Positions 54,753-64,000 of a stretch of 64,000 nucleotides of DNA are shown in pieces. This DNA is from a virus. The stretch is from positions 1 to 64,000 of IMG/VR virus record IMGVR_UViG_3300033143_004581, one strand, 5' to 3'. A model generated the notes under the pieces. It was not told where the DNA came from and made no database searches. It worked only from the letters and a program-made list of their open reading frames with translations. Each line of letters begins with the position of its first letter. The first letter of the stretch is position 1. Made by a program: the position numbers and the translations under genes.

Positions 54753-57179
54753 TTAATATTGGCTTTCTTCTTCTTTTATACCCAATTTCGTTTTATCATA
54801 TTCCTTATATTTAACATTATCCATAATTTCATCATCAGACCATTTCAAATACTTCTTCATCAAATAATACTTAGAAAATTCTTGCCTATCAGCCATTATC
54901 TGATAATTATTAAATCTTGTTTCAAGGAACATTTGATCCATTTGTTCCTTATAGTGTGATGGTCTATTTAAATACAATTCAAAACTGCTTTTACTTAAAC
55001 CATATTGTTTCTTTAAGCCAGTAAATGCCAAATGTATTAAAAACGTATCTAATAAAGAATCAGAAAATTTAGATTGTTGTCTTTCAAGAAATTTTGCCCA
55101 TTTTATTTCATCACGAGATATTTCAGATGTTTGACTACCACCAAAAACAATATCCGCCTCTCTTTTTTCTTGACCAGCAGTTACTCTTGAAAGAGGATAT
55201 TTCAAAGCCCTGTAAAGTTTTCTTGAAAAATAATATATATCTTCTAATTCAGAAAAACCGGCTGGATTACCACCTATAGAAGTAACATCAGAACCACGTC
55301 CATCAGCACTATTTTTAACAAAAACCCCAACACTTAAAGCAAAATTATGATTTTCACCAGGATCTTCAATTGTCAAACAACCTGTATCTTCTTTTATATC
55401 CAATTTTTCAACATATAATACATTAATTTTTTCAAATTTCATGTATAATGGCATAAGAGATTGATTTGGTTTTAATTCATCAGCTCTACATTCAGAACCA
55501 TCTCTTAAAACAAATTTATGATCTGGTGTAACATCAACATATTCATTATTATCCAAATGAACTCTAACAATTTCAGCATTTTTTCTTGTAACACCAGCCC
55601 ATTTAACTTTACCTCTTATAATTTTACCTGTTTTTTGATCAACGGAATAAACTTCATGTTTTTTACCTTCATTGTGTTCATCTATCAATTGTTTTAAAGA
55701 AATTTTTTCACCATCCAATAAATCAATGTAAGTATTTGAAATCCTTAGACATTGTGGAAGGTAGAAATTTTCAAGCATAGAATTTCTAATAAAAACAAGT
55801 GGTTGAGAATTTTGACTTACAGCAAAGTTATGATTACCTTCTACTTCTATACATCCAGTATCATCTTTTTCTTGTAAATATTCAATTTTCGATACTTTTT
55901 TATCTATTCTTTTATATAATGGCATAAGAGATTGATTTATTTCCAATTCATCTGCTCTGCGTTCAGAACCATCTCTTAAAATAAACTTATGATCATATGT
56001 TGTATCAATATAACTACCATTATCAAACCATACTCTTATAAGTTTTTCATTTTTACGAGTAATTTTAGCATGCTTTATTTTACCAGGCTCTATATTTAAT
56101 GTTTTTTGATTTATAGTATAAACCCAATTTTCTTTACCTTCATTATGCTCTTTTATAATTTCATCCAAAGTTAAATATCTGCCATCTAATAAAGGAATCT
56201 CAGTGTTTTTTCTTATACACATAATATCCGGTTCATTTGAAAGTGTTCCGGTAGTTGGGTTATATGTTTGTTTCTTTGTCATTTTTTGTTTAATTTTTTC
56301 AACAAACTTTAATGACTTATCTCTAGGCATGTTACCTGTATCAATCTTAAAAACTAATCTTTCAGGTGCTCTAACTATTCTATAAATAACAACAGATGTT
56401 TCTAAAAGCTTTAATTGATTAAATGGTATTCTAGCCTTTTCAAGAAAACCTCTTACTTGATGAATTGTGTTTGAATAAACACCATAATTTATATAACCTA
56501 TCTGGCTTGGATTAAATACAATCAAATTTCCCTTTTCTTGAAGTTTAATAGCTTCTTCATATGATGAAGGCTTTCTTGGCCTGTTTTTTAAATATTGAAA
56601 GAAATAAATTATTTTTCCTGTTTTTGGATCTGAAATAAAATCCATTGTTTCGGTTGGAAGTTTTTTAATACCAATAATACCCCTTTTGGGATTTTTTTCA
56701 TCTATTATTCTTTCATAATAAACTTTTCCATCTATCATATATGTATGAAACATATCCCAAAGAATATTTCTTAAATCTATTCTTTTTTCAAAAACTTCTA
56801 CATATTCGTTATGTATGTTTTTTATTATATTATCATTTTCAGTTAATTTTTTATCTATTATATCAAAATTTATAACTTTATTATCTGAATTCAATTGAAT
56901 GGCTTCATTTGTAGCATCTTCTATAATATCTGAAATTTCAGATGTTTCTGCCATTCTTCTATATTCCATTAATCTATCAATTTCATTTGAATATGTTTTA
57001 TTTATATAATTATTATAAAAAACATTAAAAGAAGATAATCCAACATTACCAAATCCCTCTATTGGTACATTAGCCGGAAGCCCCTCTCCTGTAGATTTTT
57101 CTTGACTAATAGAATCTTCTACTTTTTTAAAAGCATCTATATTTTCATTAATATTAAACAACTTATGATACCAAGCCAT
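54753..57179 (-). CDS. 20: Portal protein (T4 gp20-like) with two inteins
   Basis: 808 residues made of extein 1-320, intein 321-466, extein 467-476, intein 477-623 and extein 624-808. Joined exteins give 515 residues (T4 gp20 524). Extein landmarks: LMEYRRMAETSEISDIIEDATNEAI split over the clip region, VYYERIIDEKNPKRGI, NQLKLLETSVVIYRIVRAPERLVFKID-type sequence, and, across the splice junctions, EPDIM-SMLENFYLPQ-SADGRGSDVTSIGG, matching the T4 MSMMEDYWLPRRDGKGTEVTTLPGG region. Twelve copies form the DNA gate of the head, so both inteins must splice before assembly. Confidence 0.93.
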   Translation of the reverse strand: MAWYHKLFNINENIDAFKKVEDSISQEKSTGEGLPANVPIEGFGNVGLSSFNVFYNNYINKTYSNEIDRLMEYRRMAETSEISDIIEDATNEAIQLNSDNKVINFDIIDKKLTENDNIIKNIHNEYVEVFEKRIDLRNILWDMFHTYMIDGKVYYERIIDEKNPKRGIIGIKKLPTETMDFISDPKTGKIIYFFQYLKNRPRKPSSYEEAIKLQEKGNLIVFNPSQIGYINYGVYSNTIHQVRGFLEKARIPFNQLKLLETSVVIYRIVRAPERLVFKIDTGNMPRDKSLKFVEKIKQKMTKKQTYNPTTGTLSNEPDIMCIRKNTEIPLLDGRYLTLDEIIKEHNEGKENWVYTINQKTLNIEPGKIKHAKITRKNEKLIRVWFDNGSYIDTTYDHKFILRDGSERRADELEINQSLMPLYKRIDKKVSKIEYLQEKDDTGCIEVEGNHNFAVSQNSQPLVFIRNSMLENFYLPQCLRISNTYIDLLDGEKISLKQLIDEHNEGKKHEVYSVDQKTGKIIRGKVKWAGVTRKNAEIVRVHLDNNEYVDVTPDHKFVLRDGSECRADELKPNQSLMPLYMKFEKINVLYVEKLDIKEDTGCLTIEDPGENHNFALSVGVFVKNSADGRGSDVTSIGGNPAGFSELEDIYYFSRKLYRALKYPLSRVTAGQEKREADIVFGGSQTSEISRDEIKWAKFLERQQSKFSDSLLDTFLIHLAFTGLKKQYGLSKSSFELYLNRPSHYKEQMDQMFLETRFNNYQIMADRQEFSKYYLMKKYLKWSDDEIMDNVKYKEYDKTKLGIKEEESQY
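55311..55751 (-). other. Second mini-intein in the portal gene
   Basis: Encodes residues 477-623 (147 aa). Starts CLRISNTYIDLLDG, has TPDHKFVLRDGS as block B and ends VGVFVKN before Ser624. The penultimate residue is Lys instead of the usual His. It shares EHNEGK, DQKTG, TRKN, HKF-LRDGS, RADEL and NQSLMPLY with the first intein, so the two are related. Confidence 0.9.
55782..56219 (-). other. First mini-intein in the portal gene
   Basis: Encodes residues 321-466 (146 aa). Starts CIRKNTEIPLLDG, contains TYDHKFILRDGS and EVEGNHNFAV, and ends LVFIRN before Ser467 with Arg as penultimate residue. There is no endonuclease domain. Only ten extein residues separate it from the second intein. Confidence 0.9.
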
Positions 57180-57192
57180 TATTTAGCTCCTT

Positions 57193-57777
57193 TTAAAAAT
57201 TATCAACTAAATCATCTCTAACTGAAAATGAAGGTACTAAAATAATTGTACCTCTATCTTTTTCAGTACCCCATGCAATTTCATAATTTGATTTATCAGA
57301 ATTTGGCCTACCACCTATCCATTTATATATAGCTCTTTCAGAATAAACACCAGTTTCTTCATTTCTTTTCATCATTGCTTCATAATCAATTAAAGCCTGT
57401 TCTATATAACCTATTTCTGATGTTTTACATCCTATATAAAAACCAGGTTGGATTTTTTTAAAAGGTAAAGAAATAGATAAAAAGAAAGCAGGTAAAGTAA
57501 TAAATCTAAAAACAAACCAATGATTTCCTGAATTCCAAGGATTTGTTGCTGGTTCTTGAACAAAATAATCCGTACTCCAAAACTCTTTCTTATAAAATTT
57601 TGGAATTGGTCTAGTAATTTTACCAATCATAAAATCCAATTTTATTCCACCATATGCAGCAGCATGAACACTATCACTATATCTCGATGGTCTTATTTTA
57701 GGTTTATATTTACCAATATTAAAAAACCAACCCTTTTCATCTCTTCCTAATTCTATTGATATACCTTTAGGAATCAT
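57193..57777 (-). CDS. Unknown protein upstream of portal
   Basis: 194 residues. MIPKGISIELGRDEKGWFFNIG and HWFVFRFITLPAFFLSISLPFKKIQPGFYIGCKTSE suggest an all-beta, partly hydrophobic protein; FRFITLPAFFLSISL could be membrane-associated or a buried strand pair. Charged C-terminus ends VRDDLVDNF. Not recognised. Its start overlaps the end of the glycosyltransferase gene by 11 nt, so it may belong to that unit and not to the head genes. Confidence 0.7.
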   Translation of the reverse strand: MIPKGISIELGRDEKGWFFNIGKYKPKIRPSRYSDSVHAAAYGGIKLDFMIGKITRPIPKFYKKEFWSTDYFVQEPATNPWNSGNHWFVFRFITLPAFFLSISLPFKKIQPGFYIGCKTSEIGYIEQALIDYEAMMKRNEETGVYSERAIYKWIGGRPNSDKSNYEIAWGTEKDRGTIILVPSFSVRDDLVDNF

Positions 57778-60403
57778 TTAAAGCCTCCCTTACTTTATTC
57801 ATAACCATGTCTGGTGTTATATTTTTAGTACATTCAAAATCTTTATTCTCAGGACACCAAAACCAATTACCTCTATCAAATTCATGTTTTGGATTATTCA
57901 TACATCCATGACAAACATTTTTATTTATCACTCTATAAATATCACTTGGTTCGTTCCAATCCTGTGTACAACCAGAAATCATAACAACTGGTTTACCAAG
58001 AGCCCAAGCAATCCAAGCTAATCCAGAACTAACACCTATAAATAATCTACTTCTATATATGTTATTTATAGTTTCTTCTATTTTTCTATCAGTATTATTT
58101 ATAATATTTTTTAAATTTGTTGGTTCTTTACTGATAACCTTTACTTTATAACCAATATCATTTATTCTATTCACAAGCTCTTGCCAACCATTTTCATAAT
58201 TCCAATATTTACACATAGCAGTAGAATGTTCTGATAATGTTATTATATCATTATCAAAATCATCTATTTCTGGTTTAACAAATTTTGGTCTTATCTCTTT
58301 AAATTCTAAACCAAGAATATCACTTGATATTTTTTGAAGTGGTGTTGATTCCCAATGATTTTTGTTTCTTGTTAAATCATTATGCCAACATCCAATCCAA
58401 TACATATCATATAAATTTTCAACAACACTACCTGGATTAACAAAATTTAATTCTGGATAATTTTTTTGGAAAAATTGATTATGAAATGTAGAAACAAAAA
58501 CATTACAGTTCCATTTTTTTCTAAATTCTTCTACATATGGAAACCAAGCTATTGTATCACCTATTGATTTACTATTCAAATGAATGTATACATTTTTACC
58601 AGCTGCGTTATACTTATATTCAGAAATAATTGAATTATCATATGTATCAGTTATTCTTATATTCCATTCAGTAAACCATCTTCTGCTTGGAGAAGACCAC
58701 ATATTACCTTGTAATATAGATGAATGAACAGTATTACCATTATCTATAAATTCGACAAGGTATTTTTTATTATGATTTTTTGGCCATATACTAACTTTAG
58801 CATAATCAACAAATGTTACATCATAGTTAAAATCCTTAATTTTTTCATCATTTTTAAAAATAATTTTGTTATTATCATACATATCTTCGGTTGTTAGTAA
58901 ATCATAAATTACTTTACCTTCATATAAAATTTTAATGTTTTTATTAACTTTAAATTTCCCAAGATTCAATAGTTTTTCTGAATCATATTCATCAAATATA
59001 TTATACTTATCATATACTATATTCAATAAAATTCTTTTATTTTTTGGTTTTATATAAAGATACAAATTATCATCGTTTTGATTGATGACTGGATATATCT
59101 TAAATTGGTTTAAATCACCAAATCCGAATACTGATGATGAATTAAAAGAATCTTGATTGTAATCAGATATTTTATAATTATCATCACAAATTTCTTTCAA
59201 ATAATGAAAAAATACTCTTTCTAATTGATATCCATTTGGTCTATTTGAATAATACTCATCTTTACTATTAACAGAATCAATTATTTTTAAAGCATCTTTA
59301 GTATATAATCCAAATAAAAACGTTGATACATATCCCTTTTTATAAGAATCTTTTTCATATTCATACAAAACAGCTTTTGTTTCATCAAGCTCTTCTATAA
59401 AATTTTCACTAAATTTATATACATCATCAATAACACAATCATATTCTATATAAAATATTCTGTCTTTTTTCAGATACTTAGCAAAATTAAAAGCATTCCT
59501 CCATGAACACCATATAGAATAATCATGATGATATGGATATGTTATATCAATTTTATAATCTTCACTATTAAACCATAACTTACTGTTTATATTATATTTT
59601 TTATAATCTTTTTTCTCTAAAAGCTGATTATCCTTATCATATAAATAATAATCAGCTTTATTTTGAATATATGAAGGAACTGGATAATGTGAAACAAGCA
59701 TAATTTCACAACCAAATTGTTTAACTTTATCAATACACTTGATTAACTCTTGCTCTTTTTCTTCTGTATCCGTCCATGTTCCTATGATAAAAATATCATT
59801 TTTTAGCTTAAAATAAGGTATCTTACTATATTGAAATCTTTCAAAATCTTTCCTATAAACATCAAATACTTTATTAATTACATCTTGATTTTTATAATAA
59901 GAATCATAATAAATTTGATCAACAGGACCAGAATATTTTTTATCAACACTCCAATTAAATTTTATCCCAATTTTTTCACAAATGTTTTTGAAATCTTCTT
60001 TAAGATTTTCATATTTTCCTATATGGTTAATAAGACGCCTATCACCATCAAAAACCCAATATGATTGGGGATAGAAATGATAGGAATTTTTATTATTAAT
60101 ATCAGCAAATTTTTCCAATCCACCATCTAATACAAAATCATAAAAATATTTATATTTCAATATCATTTTTTGTAATAATAAATCATTTATATTACCATCA
60201 CCACCATTTAAAATCCAATTATAAGCACTTACAAGCCTATAATATGGATTTCTAACAAAACAAAAAGAATCAGATCTATAATTTTCAATAAGATCCATTT
60301 TTCTTTTGTTCGAATCATGTCCTATAATATTGATATTATTACGATTTAAATTAGATGAAATGAAGGTGCTGGCTGTTTTTGGCATACTAAAAAAAACTAT
60401 CAA
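57767..60403 (-). CDS. Sulfotransferase-glycosyltransferase fusion
   Basis: 878 residues with at least three parts. Residues 1-200: a sulfotransferase-like domain with FFSMPKTASTF (5' phosphate loop for PAPS) and CFVRNPYYRLVSAYN (3' phosphate site). Residues 205-450: an alpha/beta glycosyltransferase-like domain (GTWTDTEEKEQELIKCIDKV, IEYDCVID). Residues 610-878: a heptosyltransferase-like GT-B domain ending with a cysteine cluster (CHGCMNNPKHEFDRGNWFWCPENKDFECTKNIT, given here in outline), resembling autotransporter O-heptosyltransferases. It may decorate virion proteins or alter host surface sugars. Confidence 0.75.
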   Translation of the reverse strand: MIVFFSMPKTASTFISSNLNRNNINIIGHDSNKRKMDLIENYRSDSFCFVRNPYYRLVSAYNWILNGGDGNINDLLLQKMILKYKYFYDFVLDGGLEKFADINNKNSYHFYPQSYWVFDGDRRLINHIGKYENLKEDFKNICEKIGIKFNWSVDKKYSGPVDQIYYDSYYKNQDVINKVFDVYRKDFERFQYSKIPYFKLKNDIFIIGTWTDTEEKEQELIKCIDKVKQFGCEIMLVSHYPVPSYIQNKADYYLYDKDNQLLEKKDYKKYNINSKLWFNSEDYKIDITYPYHHDYSIWCSWRNAFNFAKYLKKDRIFYIEYDCVIDDVYKFSENFIEELDETKAVLYEYEKDSYKKGYVSTFLFGLYTKDALKIIDSVNSKDEYYSNRPNGYQLERVFFHYLKEICDDNYKISDYNQDSFNSSSVFGFGDLNQFKIYPVINQNDDNLYLYIKPKNKRILLNIVYDKYNIFDEYDSEKLLNLGKFKVNKNIKILYEGKVIYDLLTTEDMYDNNKIIFKNDEKIKDFNYDVTFVDYAKVSIWPKNHNKKYLVEFIDNGNTVHSSILQGNMWSSPSRRWFTEWNIRITDTYDNSIISEYKYNAAGKNVYIHLNSKSIGDTIAWFPYVEEFRKKWNCNVFVSTFHNQFFQKNYPELNFVNPGSVVENLYDMYWIGCWHNDLTRNKNHWESTPLQKISSDILGLEFKEIRPKFVKPEIDDFDNDIITLSEHSTAMCKYWNYENGWQELVNRINDIGYKVKVISKEPTNLKNIINNTDRKIEETINNIYRSRLFIGVSSGLAWIAWALGKPVVMISGCTQDWNEPSDIYRVINKNVCHGCMNNPKHEFDRGNWFWCPENKDFECTKNITPDMVMNKVREALNDS

Positions 60404-60409
60404 AATAAA

Positions 60410-63400
60410 TTACCTCCAAAAAAATAACATTTTCTGGCTATTATTATTACCTAAATGTAACAAATAACTATTAAAACCTTTATCCCTGATAAAACTTATT
60501 AAATCATTAAGAACCTTCTCATCTTTTTTAAAATGTGAATGATGATATTCTAATGAAATTTTCTTAATTTTATCATAATTTTTAATACTATACAAGATAG
60601 AAAGTTCAGATCCTTCAGTGTCTATTTTCAAAAAATCTATCCTATCAAATAATCCATTATCAAAAAAATAATCAAGTTTATAACAATTTGTTTCTATATA
60701 AACATCACTATCACTAAATATTGTATGCCCACCTATATGAGGAATTTTATATAATTTTATTTTTCCATTGTAATCTGTTATAGCGCAATTAAATGGATAA
60801 CAATTTTTTGGTACATTCTTTTTTAACAAAGAAAATGAATATGGATCGGGTTCAAATAAATATATTTTATTTACTCCTCTTTCAGCAGCATAATTTGAAA
60901 AAATACCAATATTAGCACCAATATCAACTACAATATCAGATCCATCTATTCTCATTTCTGGAATATACTCATAGTCTTTGTGATTATATATTTCATGATA
61001 CATACCAACATACCATGAATTTTTTATTGCTTTATCAACAACACTTCCGCTCATATCAGTACTAACATCAATTTTTTTATTATGACTTATCCAAACTTCC
61101 AATGGTTTTCTATTATCATTGTTAATTAAATCAAAAAAACTATCAATAATATTCAAATCCTTTTGACCATGAAAATAAATAACATCGTTTTTATTAGCTG
61201 GAATATATTGCCATCCTCTTTCCTCACCAAAATTATATGGACCATCTTTTTCCAAAAATGTTTTAAATCTTTCTATTGGTTCATCACATAAACCAGTTTC
61301 AAAATTCGATAATGGTAAATATTTATCAAATTTATACTTCCATCTTAAAAGATTATCAAATCCTTCATCATTCCAGTAACATAAACGAGTATAATCTTTT
61401 TCTGATAAGGATTCATACATATCTATTATTTCTTGAAAAAACCATTTACATTTCTTGTTGAAAATAAAGAAACTAGCATGAGATAACAAAAAACCATTTC
61501 TCTCTATTTTATAGTATTCACAAAGTTTTTCGTTAAAATTTTGTACAGCCTTTTCACCATCAATAGTTTTCCAAGCTACATAGTCATCAAGAATATGTCT
61601 ATCTGGAATGGGATAATTATCTAACTGATTGAAATAATTTCTAACCTTATTAATGTTTTTATTAACAATAGCATCGCTATCTATCCAAACAAACTTAGTA
61701 AAATCAGTATTTTCTATAGCATCTATACAGCTTCTTTGTTTGAAATACCATATATCGTTTTTACTATTTATATCCAAATTCAATCTTTTAGGAATGACAC
61801 AATCATAATTATCATAATTTATATCACAATTTATACCATAAACAAGTATATTCATATCAGAATATTCTGATATACTTTTCACCAATTTTTCAGTAAGAGG
61901 AATATAATTTTCATCACAAGCTGTTATAAACACAACATCATTTTTTCTACTAATCTTTTGTAAAACACCTATACCAGCCCATGATTGTTTCTCATTAAAT
62001 TCAATTTTTTTACCTTTCAATTCATTCCAGAATTTACTAACATAACAATCACTCTCTCTATGATACTGACTATCATTTATATCATGAAATAATATAAAAC
62101 CATTATCTTTTACAAAATCTTCATACATTTCGTAATCTTTTTTAACACCATCATATGTATGATCACCATCAATAAAAAGAACATCAAGTTTTTCACCATT
62201 TAAAACATTTTTAACCTTTTCTCTTGTTTCTTCATTATGTGAATCACCTGATATTATATTAACATTATTAATAAGATTTTTGAGATTAAAATCTCTAAGA
62301 TAAACATTATAATTATCATGACCAAATTTAGAATGCGGCATATCAACGCTTATTTTTTTACCAGAAAACAAAGAAGACAAATAATATAAAGTACCACCTT
62401 TATCAGTACCTATTTCCATATAATTATTCATTTTTCCTAATGATTTTAAATAATTATACAAACTCTTTATTTCACTTTCTACTTGATTCATGCCAAGATC
62501 TTTACTTACCATATAATTATCATATACTAATTCATTTATAATATTATTCGCTATTTTTGCTACATTTTCCCAGGTAAAAATACCACTAACAATTTTAGAA
62601 CCATTCAAAGCAATTTTTTTCTTTGTTTCATATTCTTCTTTTACTTCTCTCATTTTTTCAACAAGATCATCAAAATCTGGTTCTGACCACAATCCTGGTG
62701 GATCATCATATCCTAATAACTGATAAGGTTTTTCCATTGATTTTATTCTAACTTTTGTTGAAATATTATCAGCAAAATCAAGCTGAGCACCATAATCACT
62801 ACAAATAGTAGGAACACCACAAGCTATCGCTTCTATTAATGGTAAATTAAAACCTTCCGCTCTTGAGCAAGAAACAAAACAATTACAATGTTGTAATAAT
62901 CTAATATATTCATCTTCAGGTAAAAATGATAAAAATATCAATCTATTATCATTTGGAATGTTATAATATTCTAATCTTTCTTTTGTTGATTTACATCCAT
63001 CAGTTGGAAAAGGATTATCAACAAGACAAATCATTTTGATATCCTTTTCTTTAGGAAAGGCTTTAAGAAATGATCTTATTATTTCTGTGGTTGATTTTCT
63101 ATGCTCCCATCTACCAACAAGAAAAAAAGTAAAAACATCATTATCAATAGTTTCTGTTGTTGGATGATATTTAATTATATTAACACCCTCTGGAACTATT
63201 TTAACCTTTTCAGCTGGATATCCTTGTTCTATAGAACAATCCCTTTGCCATTTTGAAGGAACCCATAATTGATCAAATTCTAATAACCTTGAGAAAAATT
63301 GTTCCGGTTGTCTTGTGCTTTCCCATACATTATAAGCAATTTTAATATTGTTACCATAATCAAAATGATATGGGTTATCTTTTGGTTGATCCCAATAATA

Positions 63401-63613
63401 ATAATGATTTGTTGTTTCAAGAACTATATTGATTGGATTTTTTGGAAATGGGATACCCAATAAAGGATGTTTATATGGGTATCCGGTGGAAAAACTTCTT
63501 ATAGATATTGGTAAATCTGATACTTTACTTAAAGCAGTAAAAAAATTTCTCGAATGATTAGCATATCCAGTCGTACCAAGAAAAGAACAATGCCCTATAA
63601 TACCATCAATCAT
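60410..63613 (-). CDS. Four-domain glycosyltransferase-methyltransferase fusion
   Basis: 1067 residues. 1-370: GT4-type glycosyltransferase (YNVWESTRQPEQFF, LVGRWEHRKS, SCSRAEGFNLPLIEAIACGVP with the E-x7-E signature). 375-560: class I methyltransferase (MEIGTDKGGTLYYLSSLF, LDVLFIDGDHTYDGVKKDYE). 565-830: a GT8-like region (FVWIDSDAIVNKN, DSD motif). 860-1067: FkbM-type methyltransferase (VVDIGANIGIFSNYA, YLFEPDP, FLKIDTEGSEL). It probably builds and caps a glycan in one polypeptide. The start codon lies seven nt after an upstream AGGAAG and 17 nt from the next gene. Confidence 0.85.
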   Translation of the reverse strand: MIDGIIGHCSFLGTTGYANHSRNFFTALSKVSDLPISIRSFSTGYPYKHPLLGIPFPKNPINIVLETTNHYYYWDQPKDNPYHFDYGNNIKIAYNVWESTRQPEQFFSRLLEFDQLWVPSKWQRDCSIEQGYPAEKVKIVPEGVNIIKYHPTTETIDNDVFTFFLVGRWEHRKSTTEIIRSFLKAFPKEKDIKMICLVDNPFPTDGCKSTKERLEYYNIPNDNRLIFLSFLPEDEYIRLLQHCNCFVSCSRAEGFNLPLIEAIACGVPTICSDYGAQLDFADNISTKVRIKSMEKPYQLLGYDDPPGLWSEPDFDDLVEKMREVKEEYETKKKIALNGSKIVSGIFTWENVAKIANNIINELVYDNYMVSKDLGMNQVESEIKSLYNYLKSLGKMNNYMEIGTDKGGTLYYLSSLFSGKKISVDMPHSKFGHDNYNVYLRDFNLKNLINNVNIISGDSHNEETREKVKNVLNGEKLDVLFIDGDHTYDGVKKDYEMYEDFVKDNGFILFHDINDSQYHRESDCYVSKFWNELKGKKIEFNEKQSWAGIGVLQKISRKNDVVFITACDENYIPLTEKLVKSISEYSDMNILVYGINCDINYDNYDCVIPKRLNLDINSKNDIWYFKQRSCIDAIENTDFTKFVWIDSDAIVNKNINKVRNYFNQLDNYPIPDRHILDDYVAWKTIDGEKAVQNFNEKLCEYYKIERNGFLLSHASFFIFNKKCKWFFQEIIDMYESLSEKDYTRLCYWNDEGFDNLLRWKYKFDKYLPLSNFETGLCDEPIERFKTFLEKDGPYNFGEERGWQYIPANKNDVIYFHGQKDLNIIDSFFDLINNDNRKPLEVWISHNKKIDVSTDMSGSVVDKAIKNSWYVGMYHEIYNHKDYEYIPEMRIDGSDIVVDIGANIGIFSNYAAERGVNKIYLFEPDPYSFSLLKKNVPKNCYPFNCAITDYNGKIKLYKIPHIGGHTIFSDSDVYIETNCYKLDYFFDNGLFDRIDFLKIDTEGSELSILYSIKNYDKIKKISLEYHHSHFKKDEKVLNDLISFIRDKGFNSYLLHLGNNNSQKMLFFWR

Positions 63614-63630
63614 ACTTTAATAATCTTCCT

Positions 63631-64000
63631 TTACATATTTTTTTCAAACCAATTTTTAGCTATATCCAGTATTCTGTTCTTATCTTTGTCATAATTACCA
63701 ATATGGTACATTAAACCATAATCCTTTACATGAAATAATTCATGATATTTTAATCCATATTTAGCTAAATTTCTCGATATAATATATTCATCAACACATT
63801 TTCTTGGTGTATAAATATTTTCCATCATTTCTTCTTCGGTTAAGTCCTGTGGAAATTCCCATAAATCATGTGTTAATCTTGAAGTAGCAATCAAACAACT
63901 AGACAATCCTATATTTCTACCATCACGAATGAAATATTTATCTAATCTAAATTTATCAGATATTTTATATTCATCTTTATTACCAACCACTCTTGGATCA
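63631..64000 (-). CDS. C-terminal part of a protein cut by the window edge
   Basis: At least 123 codons are open to the window end, reading ...DPRVVGNKDEYKI...; a GTG at 63990 is in frame but has no ribosome binding site, so the real start lies beyond 64000. CLIATSRLTHDLWEFPQDLTEEEM and ELFHVKDYGLMYHIGNYDKDKNR suggest a nucleotide-sugar or glycan-related enzyme of the same cluster, but the fragment is too short to classify. Confidence 0.7.
   Translation of the reverse strand, partial: DPRVVGNKDEYKISDKFRLDKYFIRDGRNIGLSSCLIATSRLTHDLWEFPQDLTEEEMMENIYTPRKCVDEYIISRNLAKYGLKYHELFHVKDYGLMYHIGNYDKDKNRILDIAKNWFEKNM

Overview
The window is a 64 kb piece of a very AT-rich, T4-like (tailed, contractile-tail) phage genome. 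It carries recognisable homologues of T4 genes 44, 62, 45, 41, uvsW and uvsY, an almost complete head-neck-tail module (20, 67/68, 21, 22, 23, 16-like, 17, 13, 14, 15, 18, 19, 26-like, 29 and 48/54-like), T4-type late promoter boxes (TATAAATA) and early-type promoters (GTTTAC, about 17 nt, TATAAT). Both ends appear to be cut from a larger genome; the last gene is incomplete. The host cannot be named from this sequence.

Layout. 1-1.4 kb is non-coding-looking and repeat-rich: tandem stem-loops, a 75-bp direct repeat, an 18-bp minisatellite and a large imperfect inverted repeat. 1.4-4.4 kb holds small early genes, four tRNAs and a DUF932 protein. 4.5-10 kb is a tandem array of five paralogous RCC1-type beta-propeller genes. 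10-11.3 kb has a frame-disrupted metallophosphoesterase gene and a tRNA-Leu(UAA) gene split by a T4-type group I intron with a decayed HNH homing endonuclease. 11.5-13.6 kb is the clamp loader and sliding clamp operon. 13.6-16.2 kb is a compact ubiquitin-like cassette: a beta-grasp protein, an E2-like protein, an E1/ThiF-like enzyme and a JAMM protease. 16.3-22.2 kb holds a HExxH protein, an endolysin, a PIN-PhoH protein and a run of small genes sharing an N-terminus that resembles the T4 capsid-targeting sequence. 22.2-27.9 kb holds uvsW/uvsY and, on the other strand, the helicase (with a mini-intein), a uracil-DNA glycosylase, a dUTPase and a nuclease.

From 27.9 kb to the end almost everything is on the minus strand and is the virion module, read from portal (57 kb) to baseplate (28 kb), preceded by surface-glycan or protein-modification enzymes (57.8-64 kb). 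Between the probable terminase small subunit and the large subunit sits a foreign-looking block: PrkA kinase, YeaH and SpoVR (a conserved bacterial trio), a sugar-nucleotide dehydratase and a free-standing homing endonuclease. The portal gene carries two inteins only ten residues apart.

The main candidates for new biology are the phage-encoded ubiquitin-like pathway beside the sliding clamp, the five-gene RCC1 array, the set of putative virion-packaged proteins, the PrkA-YeaH-SpoVR trio inside the packaging genes, the intron-split tRNA-Leu, the double-intein portal, and two probable frameshift sites (tail chaperone and metallophosphoesterase).
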